The translations under genes and the position numbers were made by a program. A model generated the notes under the pieces. That model saw nothing but the letters and a program-made list of their open reading frames with translations. It was not told the origin of the DNA and made no database searches. DNA of 64,000 nt, from the NCBI GenBank assembly GCA_016291085.1, contig JAEEVW010000012.1, forward strand, positions 25,724 to 89,723, written 5' to 3'. This document shows, piece by piece, positions 1 through 9,700 of the stretch; the first letter of the stretch is position 1, and every line of letters begins with the position of its first letter. The DNA comes from Prevotella sp. (GTDB lineage: Bacteria > Bacteroidota > Bacteroidia > Bacteroidales > Bacteroidaceae).

Positions 1-951
1 GTTGATGCGCTGCGCCGGTTGGGAGCGGACATCAGTTATGTGGGTGACGAGGGTTATCCCCCGTTGCTGATCAGAGGCCGTCAGTTGAGCGGCGGTGAGC
101 TGGACGTGCCGGGCAACATCAGTTCGCAGTTTATCACCGCCCTGCTGTTGATTGCTCCGGTGCTGAAGAACGGGCTGACGCTGCAGTTGACGGGTGACGT
201 CATCTCGAGGCCGTACATTGACCTGACACTGTGGATGATGCGCGAGTACGGTGCCGATGCGGAATGGAGCGACTATAACACCATCGAGGTGAAACCCCAG
301 CCGTACAAGGAGCGAAAGTATTATATCGAGAACGATTGGAGTGCTGCGTCGTACTGGTTTGAGATGATGGCCCTGGGCAAGAGCGAGGACGACGAGGTGG
401 TGCTGGAGGGCCTGATGGATGGCTCGAAGCAAGGCGACTCCTCGGTGCGCTACATATTCAGTCTGCTGGGTGTGAAGACCATCTTCAAGGACAAGCGGGG
501 TGGAGTGCCCACCACCGTCACGCTGCGTCATTCGGGACGCTGTGTGCCCAGGCTGGAGTACGACTTCAATAATTCGCCCGACCTGGCTCAGACGTTCGTC
601 GTGTGCTGTGCGCTGCTGGATGTGCCGTTCCGGTTTACGGGCTTGTCAACGCTGAAAATCAAGGAGACAGATCGTATTGAGGCCCTGAAGCGTGAAATGC
701 GGAAGCTGGGCTACGTCATCCACGACGTGAACAACTCGGAACTGTTCTGGGACGGCGAGCGTTGTGAACCGAACCTGGAGGCGGGTATCGATACCTACGA
801 GGACCACCGCATGGCACTGGCTTTTGCCCCTGCCGCGCTGCGTTTCGAGGGACTGCGTATCAATCATCCGCAGGTGGTCACAAAGTCGTATCCGAAGTTT
901 TGGGAAGACATCAAAGCCGCAGGTTTTGAGGTAAAAGGTAAAAGTGAATAG
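1..951 (+). CDS. aroA: 3-phosphoshikimate 1-carboxyvinyltransferase (EPSP synthase), 5' partial
   Basis: The shikimate-pathway enzyme transfers enolpyruvate from PEP to shikimate-3-phosphate in the cytoplasm, toward chorismate and aromatic amino acids. The frame is open from base 1, reading VDALRRLGADISYVGDEGYP, a typical internal AroA segment, so the true start lies upstream of the window. Recognisable later segments are DVPGNISSQFITALLL, the acidic LKIKETDRIEALKREMRKLG region and the C-terminal YEDHRMALAFAP motif. The last residues (VKGKSE) and the stop are written by a short repeat array that continues into the intergenic gap. porW-like gene follows 27 bases later on the same strand. Confidence 0.93.
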   Translation, partial: VDALRRLGADISYVGDEGYPPLLIRGRQLSGGELDVPGNISSQFITALLLIAPVLKNGLTLQLTGDVISRPYIDLTLWMMREYGADAEWSDYNTIEVKPQPYKERKYYIENDWSAASYWFEMMALGKSEDDEVVLEGLMDGSKQGDSSVRYIFSLLGVKTIFKDKRGGVPTTVTLRHSGRCVPRLEYDFNNSPDLAQTFVVCCALLDVPFRFTGLSTLKIKETDRIEALKREMRKLGYVIHDVNNSELFWDGERCEPNLEAGIDTYEDHRMALAFAPAALRFEGLRINHPQVVTKSYPKFWEDIKAAGFEVKGKSE

Positions 952-975
952 TGAATAATTTGCTACCGCTGTAGA
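931..975 (+). repeat. degenerate repeat array, GTGAATA/TTTGCTACCGC type, copy 1
   Basis: The tract runs from the last codons of aroA to the start of the next gene: GTAAAAG twice, then AGTGAATAGTGAATAATTTG followed by CTACCGCT. Nearly the same 28-base core recurs at 49064-49106 (three mismatches) and, reverse-complemented, at 43909-43957 (three mismatches). It supplies the aroA stop codon. Confidence 0.75.
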
Positions 976-978
976 ATT

Positions 979-3900
979 ATGGATTTTCTGCTGATCGTCA
1001 TTATATCGCTTGTGGCACTGGGTGCCGTCGCTGCCCTGTTTTCAATAGGGGGCAAGGACGAGCCTATTGTCACGAAAGAGGGCGACTGTGCCTCGTGCAC
1101 CAGCAGAGTGGATTGTAAGCTGGCGGAACTGAAGGACGAGGTCAGACGGAAGAAGGAAGAGGGAGGATGTCAGAAGGATGATGTAAGATGTAAGACGGAA
1201 GAGGTATGCCATGAATCCCCCAAAGGAACGAGTCGCGCTGTTGTCTTACTTCTTACATCTTCCATCTTACTTCTTGGCGCGTGTTCTACGAAGAATAACA
1301 CTGCCAAGAGCCGTTGGTGGCATTCGTTCAATGCCCGATATAATACGTATTTTAATGGTTCTCAGGCGTTTATCGACGGTAGTCTGGAAAAGGAGAACGG
1401 CAACAAGGACAACTATACCGAGCTGATTCCCCTCTATACCGTCGCCAACAAGCAGAGCCGCGAGATGGGTAAGGGCAATTTTGACCGTGCCATCGAGAAA
1501 TCGCAGAAGGCCATCAGGCTGCACAGCATCAAGGCCCGTCCGGAGTGGAACAAAAGCCGCCGTAAGACTGACAAGGACATCGAGTGGCTCAACCGCAGGG
1601 AGTATAACCCATTCCTGTGGCGTGCGTGGCTGCTGATGGGTAAGTCGCAGTTCCAGTCAGGGCAGTTCGAAGAGGCCGCAGCAACGTTCTCGTATATGGG
1701 CCGCCTGTACGAGACGCAGCCCGCTATTCATGGCATTGCCCGTGCATGGCTGGCCAAGAGTTATGTGGAGTTGGACTGGCTGTACGATGCCGAGGATGTC
1801 ATCACCAAGCAGCGTCGTGACACGATGCACTACCGGGCTGTGAAGGATTGGGACTACACCTATGCCGACTACTACATCCGCAGTGAACGCTACGAGGAGG
1901 CTTTGCCTTATCTGCGCAAGGTTATCAAACACGAGAAACGCCGCAAGCAGAAGGCCCGCGAGTGGTTCCTGTATGGACAGATACATGCCTTGCTGGGACA
2001 CCGTCAAGAGGCTTACGATGCTTTCCGTCATGTGGTGCGCCTGAATCCGCCCTACGAGATGGAGTTTAATGCCCGTATCGCCCAGACTGAGGTGATGGCT
2101 CAGGGCAATGCCCGCCAGATGATTAGGAAACTGAAACGCATGGCAGCATCGGACAACAACAAGGACTATCTGGATCAGGTGTATTACGCTATCGGCAACA
2201 TCTGGCTGAGTCAGCGCGACACCACGGAGGCCATCAAAGCCTACGAGGAGGGCAACAAGAAGGCCACGCGTAACGGTATAGAAAAGGGTGTGCTGCTGTT
2301 GACGCTGGGTAACTTGTATTGGGAACGCGAAAAATTTGCCGATGCCCAGCGGTGCTATGGTGAGGCCATCGGACTGCTGGATCAGGACCGCAAGGACTAC
2401 AAACAGCTGTCGGAACGCTCGAAGGTGCTCGACGAACTGGTGCCCCATACCAGCAGTGTGGAACTGGAGGACTCGTTGCAGCGGCTGGCCAAGTTGCCCG
2501 AGGCCGAGTTGCTGAAGGTGATAGATCGCATCATTGACGAACTGAAGAAGAAGGAAAAGGAAGAACAGCGTGCTCGCGAGGAAGCGGAGACGGAGGCTGC
2601 ATTGAGACAGCAGTCGGCTGTGGGTAACCGTCAGCAGCCCGGCCGTCAGCAGCCCGCCACACCGTCACAACAGAAGGCTGGCGGCCCTTGGTATTTCTAT
2701 AATACGCAGAGTGTCAGCCAGGGTAAGCGCACCTTCGAACAACAGTGGGGCAAGCGTGAGAATGTGGACGACTGGCAGCGCGTGAACCGCACGGTGGTGA
2801 ATCTGGCGCAGGATAACCCGGATAACCTAGATAATCCGGACAATCCGGATAATCAGGAAACCCCGGACAGTCTGGGAACTGGCGGTGTCGCCGTCACCGA
2901 TTCCGTTGGTGTCGCCGAAAACCCTGCCGATACGCTGGCCAACGACCCCCATAACCGTGAATACTACTTGGCACAGATACCGTTTACCGAGGATCAGTTG
3001 GCTGCCAGCCACGATGCCATCAAGGACGGACTGTATCATGCCGGCATCATTTTCAAGGACAAGCTTGACAATCTGAGGCTATGCGAAAAGTTCCTGACCA
3101 GGCTGACCAATGATTATCCCGACTACGAACATAATGACGACGCGTGGTATCACCTGTTCCTGATGTATTCCCGACAAGGGCGAACCACCGAGGCTGATCG
3201 TTGTCTGACCATGTTACAGGCTGACTTCCCCGAGAGTCAGTGGACTACGTTGCTTTCAGATCCGTATTTTGCTGAGAACCAGCGCTTTGGTGTACACATC
3301 GAGGACTCGTTGTATGCTGCCACCTATGAAGCCTTCAAGACCGATCGCCATCAGGAAGTGAAAGGCAATGCCCATCTGTCGGAGACTCGTTTTCCGTTGG
3401 GTGAGCACCGCCCGAAGTTCCTCTTTATCGAGGGCCTGAGCATGCTGAACGACGGCGATGCCAATGGCTGTACGGAGCGCATGAAGCAGGTGGTGGAGGA
3501 GTTCCCGCAGAGCGAGGTCAGCGAGATGGCCGGTATGATTCTGCGTGGTGTGCAGCAAGGCAGGATGTTGCATGGCGGCAAGTTCGATATGGGTGACGTA
3601 TGGTCGTTGCGTACGGCAGTCAATGTGTCGGGTGACTCAACGGTGGTGGATACGCTGCGTTTCGAACGTAATGTCAAGTATGTGTTCATGCTGGCCTACC
3701 AGCCCGACAGCGTCAACCAGAACCAGCTGCTCTACGAGATGGCACGCTACAACTTTACGAACTTCATGGTGCGTAACTTCGATATTGTCATTGACCAGGA
3801 TGCCCACGGATTGTCACGCATGCTGCTCAGTGGTTTCCTGAGCTATGACGAGGCCCGCCAGTATGCCCGCCAGCTGTATACTGTTGAAGGCCATCTGAAG

Positions 3901-4218
3901 GAACTGCTTCAGGCGTGTCGCAGTCTGATAGTCAGTGAGGACAACCTGCGACTGCTGGGTACGACATTCAGCTATCAGGACTACGAGGTGTTCTTCGAGC
4001 AACAGATAGAACCCACGGAGATTTCTACGCAGCCGTTGTTGGAAGAGCCGGAGGAGATTATCCAACAGCAGGAAGATTTGGAGGACTTCTATGACGAGCC
4101 TGCTGAAGACAACCAACAGCCGGCAACCAACAACGATGTGCCCGATGATTTGTTTAACGACGGTCCGACGCAGCAGCAAAACGGACTGATAGAGTTTGAT
4201 GATGACTTCTGGCGATAG
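979..4218 (+). CDS. PorW/SprE-like TPR lipoprotein of type IX secretion, fused to an N-terminal small membrane protein
   Basis: The bulk of this 1079-residue ORF is a tetratricopeptide-repeat lipoprotein of the PorW/SprE type, which links the T9SS motor and translocon at the outer membrane. The N-terminus is odd: residues 1-60 form a separate module with one membrane segment (MDFLLIVIISLVALGAVAAL) and a CASC cysteine motif, resembling a small protein that I recall as standing alone in other Bacteroidales. A second hydrophobic segment with a lipobox (LLLGAC) follows near residues 85-103 and looks like the true PorW signal peptide, although no in-frame ATG lies between the modules. The junction is a short-repeat element at 1141-1290. 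TPR-like helices occupy about 180-480, then a charged coiled coil (about 515-545), a low-complexity DNPDN linker, and a second helical half. porX follows directly, which supports the T9SS call. Gene naming is by inference. Confidence 0.75.
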   Translation: MDFLLIVIISLVALGAVAALFSIGGKDEPIVTKEGDCASCTSRVDCKLAELKDEVRRKKEEGGCQKDDVRCKTEEVCHESPKGTSRAVVLLLTSSILLLGACSTKNNTAKSRWWHSFNARYNTYFNGSQAFIDGSLEKENGNKDNYTELIPLYTVANKQSREMGKGNFDRAIEKSQKAIRLHSIKARPEWNKSRRKTDKDIEWLNRREYNPFLWRAWLLMGKSQFQSGQFEEAAATFSYMGRLYETQPAIHGIARAWLAKSYVELDWLYDAEDVITKQRRDTMHYRAVKDWDYTYADYYIRSERYEEALPYLRKVIKHEKRRKQKAREWFLYGQIHALLGHRQEAYDAFRHVVRLNPPYEMEFNARIAQTEVMAQGNARQMIRKLKRMAASDNNKDYLDQVYYAIGNIWLSQRDTTEAIKAYEEGNKKATRNGIEKGVLLLTLGNLYWEREKFADAQRCYGEAIGLLDQDRKDYKQLSERSKVLDELVPHTSSVELEDSLQRLAKLPEAELLKVIDRIIDELKKKEKEEQRAREEAETEAALRQQSAVGNRQQPGRQQPATPSQQKAGGPWYFYNTQSVSQGKRTFEQQWGKRENVDDWQRVNRTVVNLAQDNPDNLDNPDNPDNQETPDSLGTGGVAVTDSVGVAENPADTLANDPHNREYYLAQIPFTEDQLAASHDAIKDGLYHAGIIFKDKLDNLRLCEKFLTRLTNDYPDYEHNDDAWYHLFLMYSRQGRTTEADRCLTMLQADFPESQWTTLLSDPYFAENQRFGVHIEDSLYAATYEAFKTDRHQEVKGNAHLSETRFPLGEHRPKFLFIEGLSMLNDGDANGCTERMKQVVEEFPQSEVSEMAGMILRGVQQGRMLHGGKFDMGDVWSLRTAVNVSGDSTVVDTLRFERNVKYVFMLAYQPDSVNQNQLLYEMARYNFTNFMVRNFDIVIDQDAHGLSRMLLSGFLSYDEARQYARQLYTVEGHLKELLQACRSLIVSEDNLRLLGTTFSYQDYEVFFEQQIEPTEISTQPLLEEPEEIIQQQEDLEDFYDEPAEDNQQPATNNDVPDDLFNDGPTQQQNGLIEFDDDFWR
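1141..1290 (+). repeat. inverted GATGTAAGA-type repeat element at the PorW fusion junction
   Basis: The left arm (about 1141-1203) is rich in GGAAGA and GATGTAAGATGTAAGA units. The right arm (about 1243-1276) is the opposite strand of the same units (CTTACTTCTTACATCTTCC). Related units occur at 53116-53150. The right arm encodes the hydrophobic core VVLLLTSSILLL of the apparent signal peptide. Confidence 0.65.
2813..2876 (+). repeat. 9-bp tandem array (GATAATCCG-like) inside the PorW-like gene
   Basis: About seven imperfect 9-base units (GATAACCCG, GATAATCCG, GACAATCCG and similar) encode the linker DNPDNLDNPDNPDNQETPDS. Similar AATCCGGA-type units lie inside mfd at 45409-45454. The unit length keeps the reading frame. 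Confidence 0.7.
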
Positions 4219-4260
4219 AAGTGATAAGTGATAAGTGATAAGTGATAAACGATAAGTGAC
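4219..4260 (+). repeat. AGTGATA tandem array upstream of porX
   Basis: Four GTGATAA units followed by ACGATAAGTGAC fill the gap between the PorW-like gene and porX. The core AGTGATAAACGATAAGTGA is repeated exactly, in reverse complement, at 24052-24085 before the fur-like gene. Confidence 0.8.
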
Positions 4261-4265
4261 AGAAT

Positions 4266-5813
4266 ATGATTAACGGACGACTGCTTTGGGCTGATGACGA
4301 AATGGAACTGCTGAAGGCCCACTTGCTTTTCTTGGAGAAAAAAGGATACGAGGTGGTGACGGTGACCAATGGTACCGATGCCATCGAGGAGTGCCGCAAG
4401 GGTGGACTGGACCTGGTGTTGCTCGATGAGATGATGCCCGGACTGTCAGGACTGGAAACCCTGCAGCGCATCAAGGAGATAGCACCGCAACTGCCAGTGG
4501 TAATGGTGACCAAAAGTGAGGAGGAGGACATCATGAACCAAGCCATCGGACAAAAGATTGCCGACTATCTGATCAAGCCCGTCAATCCCAACCAGATCCT
4601 GCTGACGCTGAAGAAGAACATCCACCGCAAGGAAATCGTTACCGAGGCCGTGCAGTCGGGCTATCAGCAGCAGTTCCAGCAGATAGCCATGCAAATTATG
4701 GACTGTCGGACGTGGGACGAGTGGTGTGACATCTATAAACGTCTGGTACGCTGGGAGTTGGAGCTGAGTGCCACCGACTCGCAGATGACCGAGATGCTAC
4801 AGATGCAGAAGGAAGAGGCCAACCGTGGCTTTGCGAAATACGTGAAGCAGCACTATATGGACTGGATGCAGGGTGAGGAGCATCCGATGATGTCGAACGA
4901 GCTGTTTAAGACCTGCATATTCCCTGCTTTGAACGAGGGTGAGAAGGTCTTCTTGGTGGTGCTCGACAATTTCCGCTATGACCAATGGAAGATGTTGGAG
5001 CGCGAGTTGGGCGACCAGTTCGAGATTGACGAGAACGTGTATTGCTCGATACTCCCCACGGCTACGCAGTATGCCCGTAATGCCATCTTCTCAGGACTGA
5101 TGCCCGAGCAGATTGCACAAATGTTTCCCGACCTGTGGGTCGACGAGGACGAAGAGGAGGGTAAGAACCTGAACGAAGAGCCGCTGATACAGACGCAGCT
5201 GGAACGTTATCGTAGGAAGAACACCTTTTCGTACAGTAAAATCAATACGTCGCAGGATGCCGATCGCTTTATGCAGCAGTTGAACATGTTAAACAAGAAC
5301 GACCTGAATGTGGTGGTGTTCAACTTTATCGACATGCTCAGTCATGCCCGTACGGAGTCGAAGATGGTGCGCGAACTTGCTAACAACGAATCGGCTTATA
5401 GAAGCATCACCCTGTCGTGGTTCCGCCATTCTGTCATAGCCGACTTGTTCCGCGAACTGGCACAGACGGACTATCGTGTCATCATCACTACCGATCACGG
5501 CTCGATACGTGCCAACAACCCCGTGAAGATTGTGGGTGACCGCAATACCAACACCAATCTGCGCTATAAGCTAGGCAAGAACCTGTCGTATGAATCGAAA
5601 GAAATCTTTGTCATCAAGGATCCCCGCAAGGCTCACCTGCCTGCTCCGAACCTGTCGACAAGCTATGTGTTTGCTACGGGTGACGACTTCTTTGCCTATC
5701 CGAACAACTACAATTATTATGTGTCGTACTATCGGAACACTTTCCAGCATGGAGGCATCTCGATGGAAGAGATGATCATTCCGATTATCACATTAAAAGG
5801 AAAGAAAAGGTAA
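4266..5813 (+). CDS. porX: T9SS response regulator PorX (receiver plus PglZ domain)
   Basis: PorX is a response regulator with a phosphatase-like PglZ effector that regulates and engages the type IX secretion machinery. Residues 1-120 are a receiver domain: acidic pocket D10/D11, phospho-acceptor D54 in LVLLDEMMPG, and the conserved lysine in DYLIKPVNP. The remainder to residue 515 matches the PglZ/alkaline-phosphatase fold, with VVLDNFRYDQW, ATQYARNAIFSG, NFIDMLSHAR and the metal-binding ITTDHGSIRAN segments. It starts at an ATG placed at the edge of a repeat array. Location directly after the PorW-like gene is consistent with T9SS control. A PglZ-containing response regulator is nearly diagnostic of PorX in Bacteroidetes. 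Confidence 0.92.
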   Translation: MINGRLLWADDEMELLKAHLLFLEKKGYEVVTVTNGTDAIEECRKGGLDLVLLDEMMPGLSGLETLQRIKEIAPQLPVVMVTKSEEEDIMNQAIGQKIADYLIKPVNPNQILLTLKKNIHRKEIVTEAVQSGYQQQFQQIAMQIMDCRTWDEWCDIYKRLVRWELELSATDSQMTEMLQMQKEEANRGFAKYVKQHYMDWMQGEEHPMMSNELFKTCIFPALNEGEKVFLVVLDNFRYDQWKMLERELGDQFEIDENVYCSILPTATQYARNAIFSGLMPEQIAQMFPDLWVDEDEEEGKNLNEEPLIQTQLERYRRKNTFSYSKINTSQDADRFMQQLNMLNKNDLNVVVFNFIDMLSHARTESKMVRELANNESAYRSITLSWFRHSVIADLFRELAQTDYRVIITTDHGSIRANNPVKIVGDRNTNTNLRYKLGKNLSYESKEIFVIKDPRKAHLPAPNLSTSYVFATGDDFFAYPNNYNYYVSYYRNTFQHGGISMEEMIIPIITLKGKKR

Positions 5814-5882
5814 TTGAGAATTGAGAGTTCTTTGACCTAAAGGTACAAAGCGTTTCAAGAAACGATTAGAGAATTGAGAATT
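5812..5882 (+). repeat. GAGAATT arrays flanking two hairpins, upstream of tsaE
   Basis: Direct GAGAATTGAGAATT-type units lie at both ends. Between them are the hairpins CTTTGACCT-AA-AGGTACAAAG (5830-5850) and CGTTTC-AA-GAAACG (5851-5864). The right array runs into the tsaE start codon. The same unit in reverse orientation occurs inside mfd (44344-44374). Confidence 0.75.
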
Positions 5883-6299
5883 ATGATTACTATTAAGATT
5901 CAGGATATTGAGCACATCCGTGAGGCTGCACGGGAGTTTATTGAGCATATTGGCGACCATCGTGTATTTGCCTTCTACGGAAAGATGGGAGCCGGCAAAA
6001 CCACCTTTGTCAAGGCTATCTGTGAGGAGCTGGGTGTTGACGATGTGATTACTTCGCCCACCTTCGCTATCGTGAATGAGTACACGTCGGCTAAAGGCGA
6101 CAGCATCTTCCACTTCGACTTTTATCGTATTAAAAAACTCGAAGAAGTCTACGACATGGGCTATGAGGACTACTTCTATTCAGGGGCGCTGTGCTTTATA
6201 GAATGGCCTGAGTTGATAGAAGAAATTCTGCCCGACGATGCTGTACGTGTCAGCATTGCCGAGCAGGAAGATGGTAGCAGAATAGTCACTTTCAGCTAA
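5883..6299 (+). CDS. tsaE: tRNA threonylcarbamoyladenosine biosynthesis ATPase TsaE
   Basis: TsaE is the small ATPase partner of TsaB/TsaD in making the t6A modification of ANN-decoding tRNAs. The Walker A motif [16 protein letters not shown], then [11 protein letters not shown] and [21 protein letters not shown], are all family hallmarks. Length (138 residues from the ATG at 5883) is normal. An upstream in-frame TTG at 5874 would read through the repeat array, so the ATG is preferred. Same-strand neighbour of porX, 69 bases downstream; trxA is convergent. Confidence 0.93.
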   Translation: MITIKIQDIEHIREAAREFIEHIGDHRVFAFYGKMGAGKTTFVKAICEELGVDDVITSPTFAIVNEYTSAKGDSIFHFDFYRIKKLEEVYDMGYEDYFYSGALCFIEWPELIEEILPDDAVRVSIAEQEDGSRIVTFS

Positions 6300-6321
6300 T
6301 AGCTAACACAGCCAACAGCCA

Positions 6322-6636
6322 TTACAGCAGGGCGTCGAACTTCTCCTGGAGCTTAGCCTTGGGCTGTGCGCCAACCAGTTTGTCGACCACCTGGCCATCC
6401 TTGAAGAACAGAATGGTAGGGATGTTGCGGATGCCGAATTCTACGGCCAGGTCCTCACACTCCTCAACGTCGCATTTGCCAACGGTAATCTTGCCGTCGT
6501 ACTCCTTGGCCAACTCGCTGATGACGGGACCTACCATACGGCAAGGACCACACCATGTAGCCCAGAAATCCACCACTAATGGCTGAGCGCCACTCTTCAG
6601 ACTCTCGAAATTCTCGCTTGTGATTGTTACTTCCAT
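6322..6636 (-). CDS. trxA: thioredoxin
   Basis: A 104-residue classical thioredoxin, the cytosolic dithiol-disulfide reductant. The active site WCGPC sits at residues 28-32, preceded by VVDFWATWCGPC and followed by the cis-proline region RNIPTILFFKDGQ. No signal peptide is present, so a cytoplasmic role is expected. The start codon is preceded by a TTTAC/ATTTG repeat array rather than a Shine-Dalgarno sequence. dnaE ends upstream on the same strand, 74 bases away. Confidence 0.95.
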   Translation of the reverse strand: MEVTITSENFESLKSGAQPLVVDFWATWCGPCRMVGPVISELAKEYDGKITVGKCDVEECEDLAVEFGIRNIPTILFFKDGQVVDKLVGAQPKAKLQEKFDALL

Positions 6637-6642
6637 AATCTC

Positions 6643-6680
6643 ATTTACAATTTGACGATTTACAATTTACTATTTATCTC
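6643..6680 (-). repeat. TTTACAATTTGAC-type array upstream of trxA
   Basis: Short units TTTACAATTTGACGATTTAC and ACTATTT occupy the gap upstream of the trxA start. The same array type stands before the glycosyltransferase start at 43840-43873. No other feature is visible there. Confidence 0.65.
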
Positions 6681-6710
6681 TCAATTTAGCTGTATACAAA
6701 TACCGTGCCA

Positions 6711-9700
6711 CTAATTAATCTTGTAGCTTAGGGCATCGGTTTTCTCGATATACTGTATCAGACTGTTTCTCACATCAATAGTCTTGGTCTCGCTGCGCAG
6801 GAGGACGTGCTTCTTGCCTGATGAGTCGTGCAAGAGGAAATACAGCTGCGTCTTGCCAGGACTGGAGGTAAGCAACTCGTTCAGTTCCATGACAATCTCG
6901 TCGTTCAGCAGGTCGGTGGTCAGCGAAATGGTAATCTTGTCGATGGCTTTTTCCTTGATGGTCTGCAGGTATTCGATGTTCTGCACCTTCAACTGCATGA
7001 GGTCACTATATTGGAAACGAGGCTGTACCTTGGCGGTAACATATACCGAGGCACCCTCGGTGAACATACCGCTCCAGCGGCCCCAGTCCTCACCAAACAG
7101 TGCCAGTTCGCCCGAGCCGTTGAAATCCTCCAATGTGACGAAACCACACGGATTGTTGCGTTTGTCAAAACGGGTACGGATGCCGGTGACGATACCACCG
7201 ATGGTGACGTCTTCGCGGTCTTTCAGGCTGTTGACGTCTGCCAATTCGTCACATCGGGTGTTACAAAGATTGTCGAGCACAATCTTGTATTCGTCCAGCG
7301 GATGTGCCGACAGGTAGATACCCACCAGTTCGCGTTCTTTGTTCAATCGCTCAATATCGCTCCAGCGGATGTCCGACTTGGGAATGGCAGGCGTCTGAAT
7401 CTCTACGGCACCAAAGTCGCCGAAGAGCGAGTTCTGGGCCTGCTGCTTCTCAGCCTGGTAGTTCTGGCCGAAGCGCATGATGGTATCGATGAAAGTCTCA
7501 CCCTTGTTGTTCTGCACGAAGAAGTCTTCGCGACGGATGCCGAAAGAGTCGAAGCCACCGCTGAGTGCCAGCGCCTCAAAGGCCTTACGGTTGACCTGAT
7601 TGAAGTTGATGCGCTGCACGAAGTCGAAGATGTCCTTGTAGGGACCGTTTTTCTCGCGTTCATCGATGATAGACTGTGCCACATTGTCGCCCATGCCCTT
7701 GATGGCCGCCAGTCCGAAGCGGATTTCACCATGATGGTTCACACCGAACTTCTGATACGACTCGTTGACATCAGGCCCCAGCGTGGCAATACCCATCTGT
7801 TTGCATTCGTCCATCAGCTTGGTGATTTCCGTAATCTGGTCGCGACGACGGCTCATGATGGCAGCCATGAATTCAGCCGGGTAGTTAGCCTTGAGGTATG
7901 CCGTCTGGTAAGCCACCCACGAATAGCAGGCGGCGTGTGACTTGTTGAAGGCATAGGAGGCAAACTTCTCCCAGTCGGTCCATATCTTTTCCAATATTGC
8001 TTCGTCGTGTCCGTTCCTCTTGCCACCCTCGATGAATTTGGGCTTCATGGCGTCAACGATGTCCTTCTTCTTCTTACCCATCGCCTTACGCAGGGCATCA
8101 CTCTCGCCACGGGTGAAATCGGCCAGCTGACGGCTGAGCAACATGACCTGCTCCTGATAGACGGTAATGCCATAGGTGTCCTTCAGATACTTCTCCATGC
8201 AGGGAATAGGGTAGGTGATGGGCTCCAGTCCGTTCTTTCGCTTGATGAAATCGGGGATGTAGTCCATAGGTCCCGGTCGGTAGAGGGCATTCATGGCGAT
8301 GAGGTCCTCGAAGACGGTGGGATGCAGTTCACGCAGGTATTTCTGCATGCCGTTCGATTCAAACTGGAATGTGCCGATGGTGCGTCCCTGCTGGTAGAGC
8401 TCGAAGGTCTTAGGGTCGTCAATGGGAATGGTGTCCAGATCTACGTCGATGCCTCGCGTCTGCTTGATGACGGCACAGCACTCCTTCATCTCCGACAGCG
8501 TCTTCAGTCCCAGGAAGTCCATCTTGATGAGACCTGTCGACTCAATGACGTGTCCGTCGTACTGGGTGCAGTTGGTCTTTGTATCCTTGAAGTCGGGGTC
8601 GTCGGCCGTTGAAACGGGAACCCATTCGGAAATCGGGTCGCGGCAGATGATGAATCCACAGGCATGGATGCCCGTGCCACGAACGGTACCTTCGAGCATC
8701 TTGGCATATTTGATGGTGTTGCGCAGGGCAGGGTCGCTGGAAGCTTCTGCCTCGCGGAGTTCAGGCGTACACTTGATGGCGTTGGGCAGGTTCATCTTCA
8801 TGCCGTCGGGCAAACGGTCAGGAATAGCCTTACACAAAGCATTGGTAATGCCAAGGGGAACCTTTTCCACGCGAGCCACATCCTTGATGGAGTTCTTCGT
8901 GGCCATCGTGGCATAGGTGATGATGTGGGCGCAGTTCTCATGACCGTACTTGTCCTCCACCCATTTCAGCACACGGCCTCGTCCGTCGTCGTCGAAGTCG
9001 GTATCGATATCGGGCAACGAGATACGGTCGGGGTTCAAGAAACGCTCAAACAGCAGGTCGTACTTCAGCGGGTCTATCTTGGTGATTCCCAGACAGTAAG
9101 CGACGACACTACCAGCCGCAGAACCACGACCTGGTCCCACCATCACACCCAATTGGTCGCGGGCTGAGTTGATGAAGTCCTGCACAATGAGGAAGTAGCC
9201 TGGGAAACCCATTGTCTTCATGATGTGCAGCTCGAAACGGATGCGGTCGTCGACTTCTTTTGAAAGTTCCTCTCCATAGATGCGGTGGGCGCCTTCGTAG
9301 GCCAGTTTTGCCAGATAGTCGGCTTCGAACTTGATGCGGTAGAGCTTTTCGAAACCACCCAACTTCTTGATTTTCTTCTCACCTTCTTCGCGCGGCAACT
9401 GGTTTTCTCCGTTTTCGTCGCTGGTAAACTCCTTGAACAGGTCTTCTTCAGTGAATTTCTGTCGCCACTGGTCCTCAGTACCGAACTCCTCGGGAATGGG
9501 GAAGAAAGGCATGATGGGATCGTGGTCGATGCTGTAGATTTCGACCTTGTCCAATATTTCCAACGTGTTTGAAAGAGCTTCAGGAACATCGCTGAACACT
9601 TCGTTCATCTCTTCACGGGTCTTAAACCACTCCTGCTTCGAATAAAGCATACGCGTGGGGTCGTCCAAATCCTTCGATGTGGCCAGACACAACAGATGGT

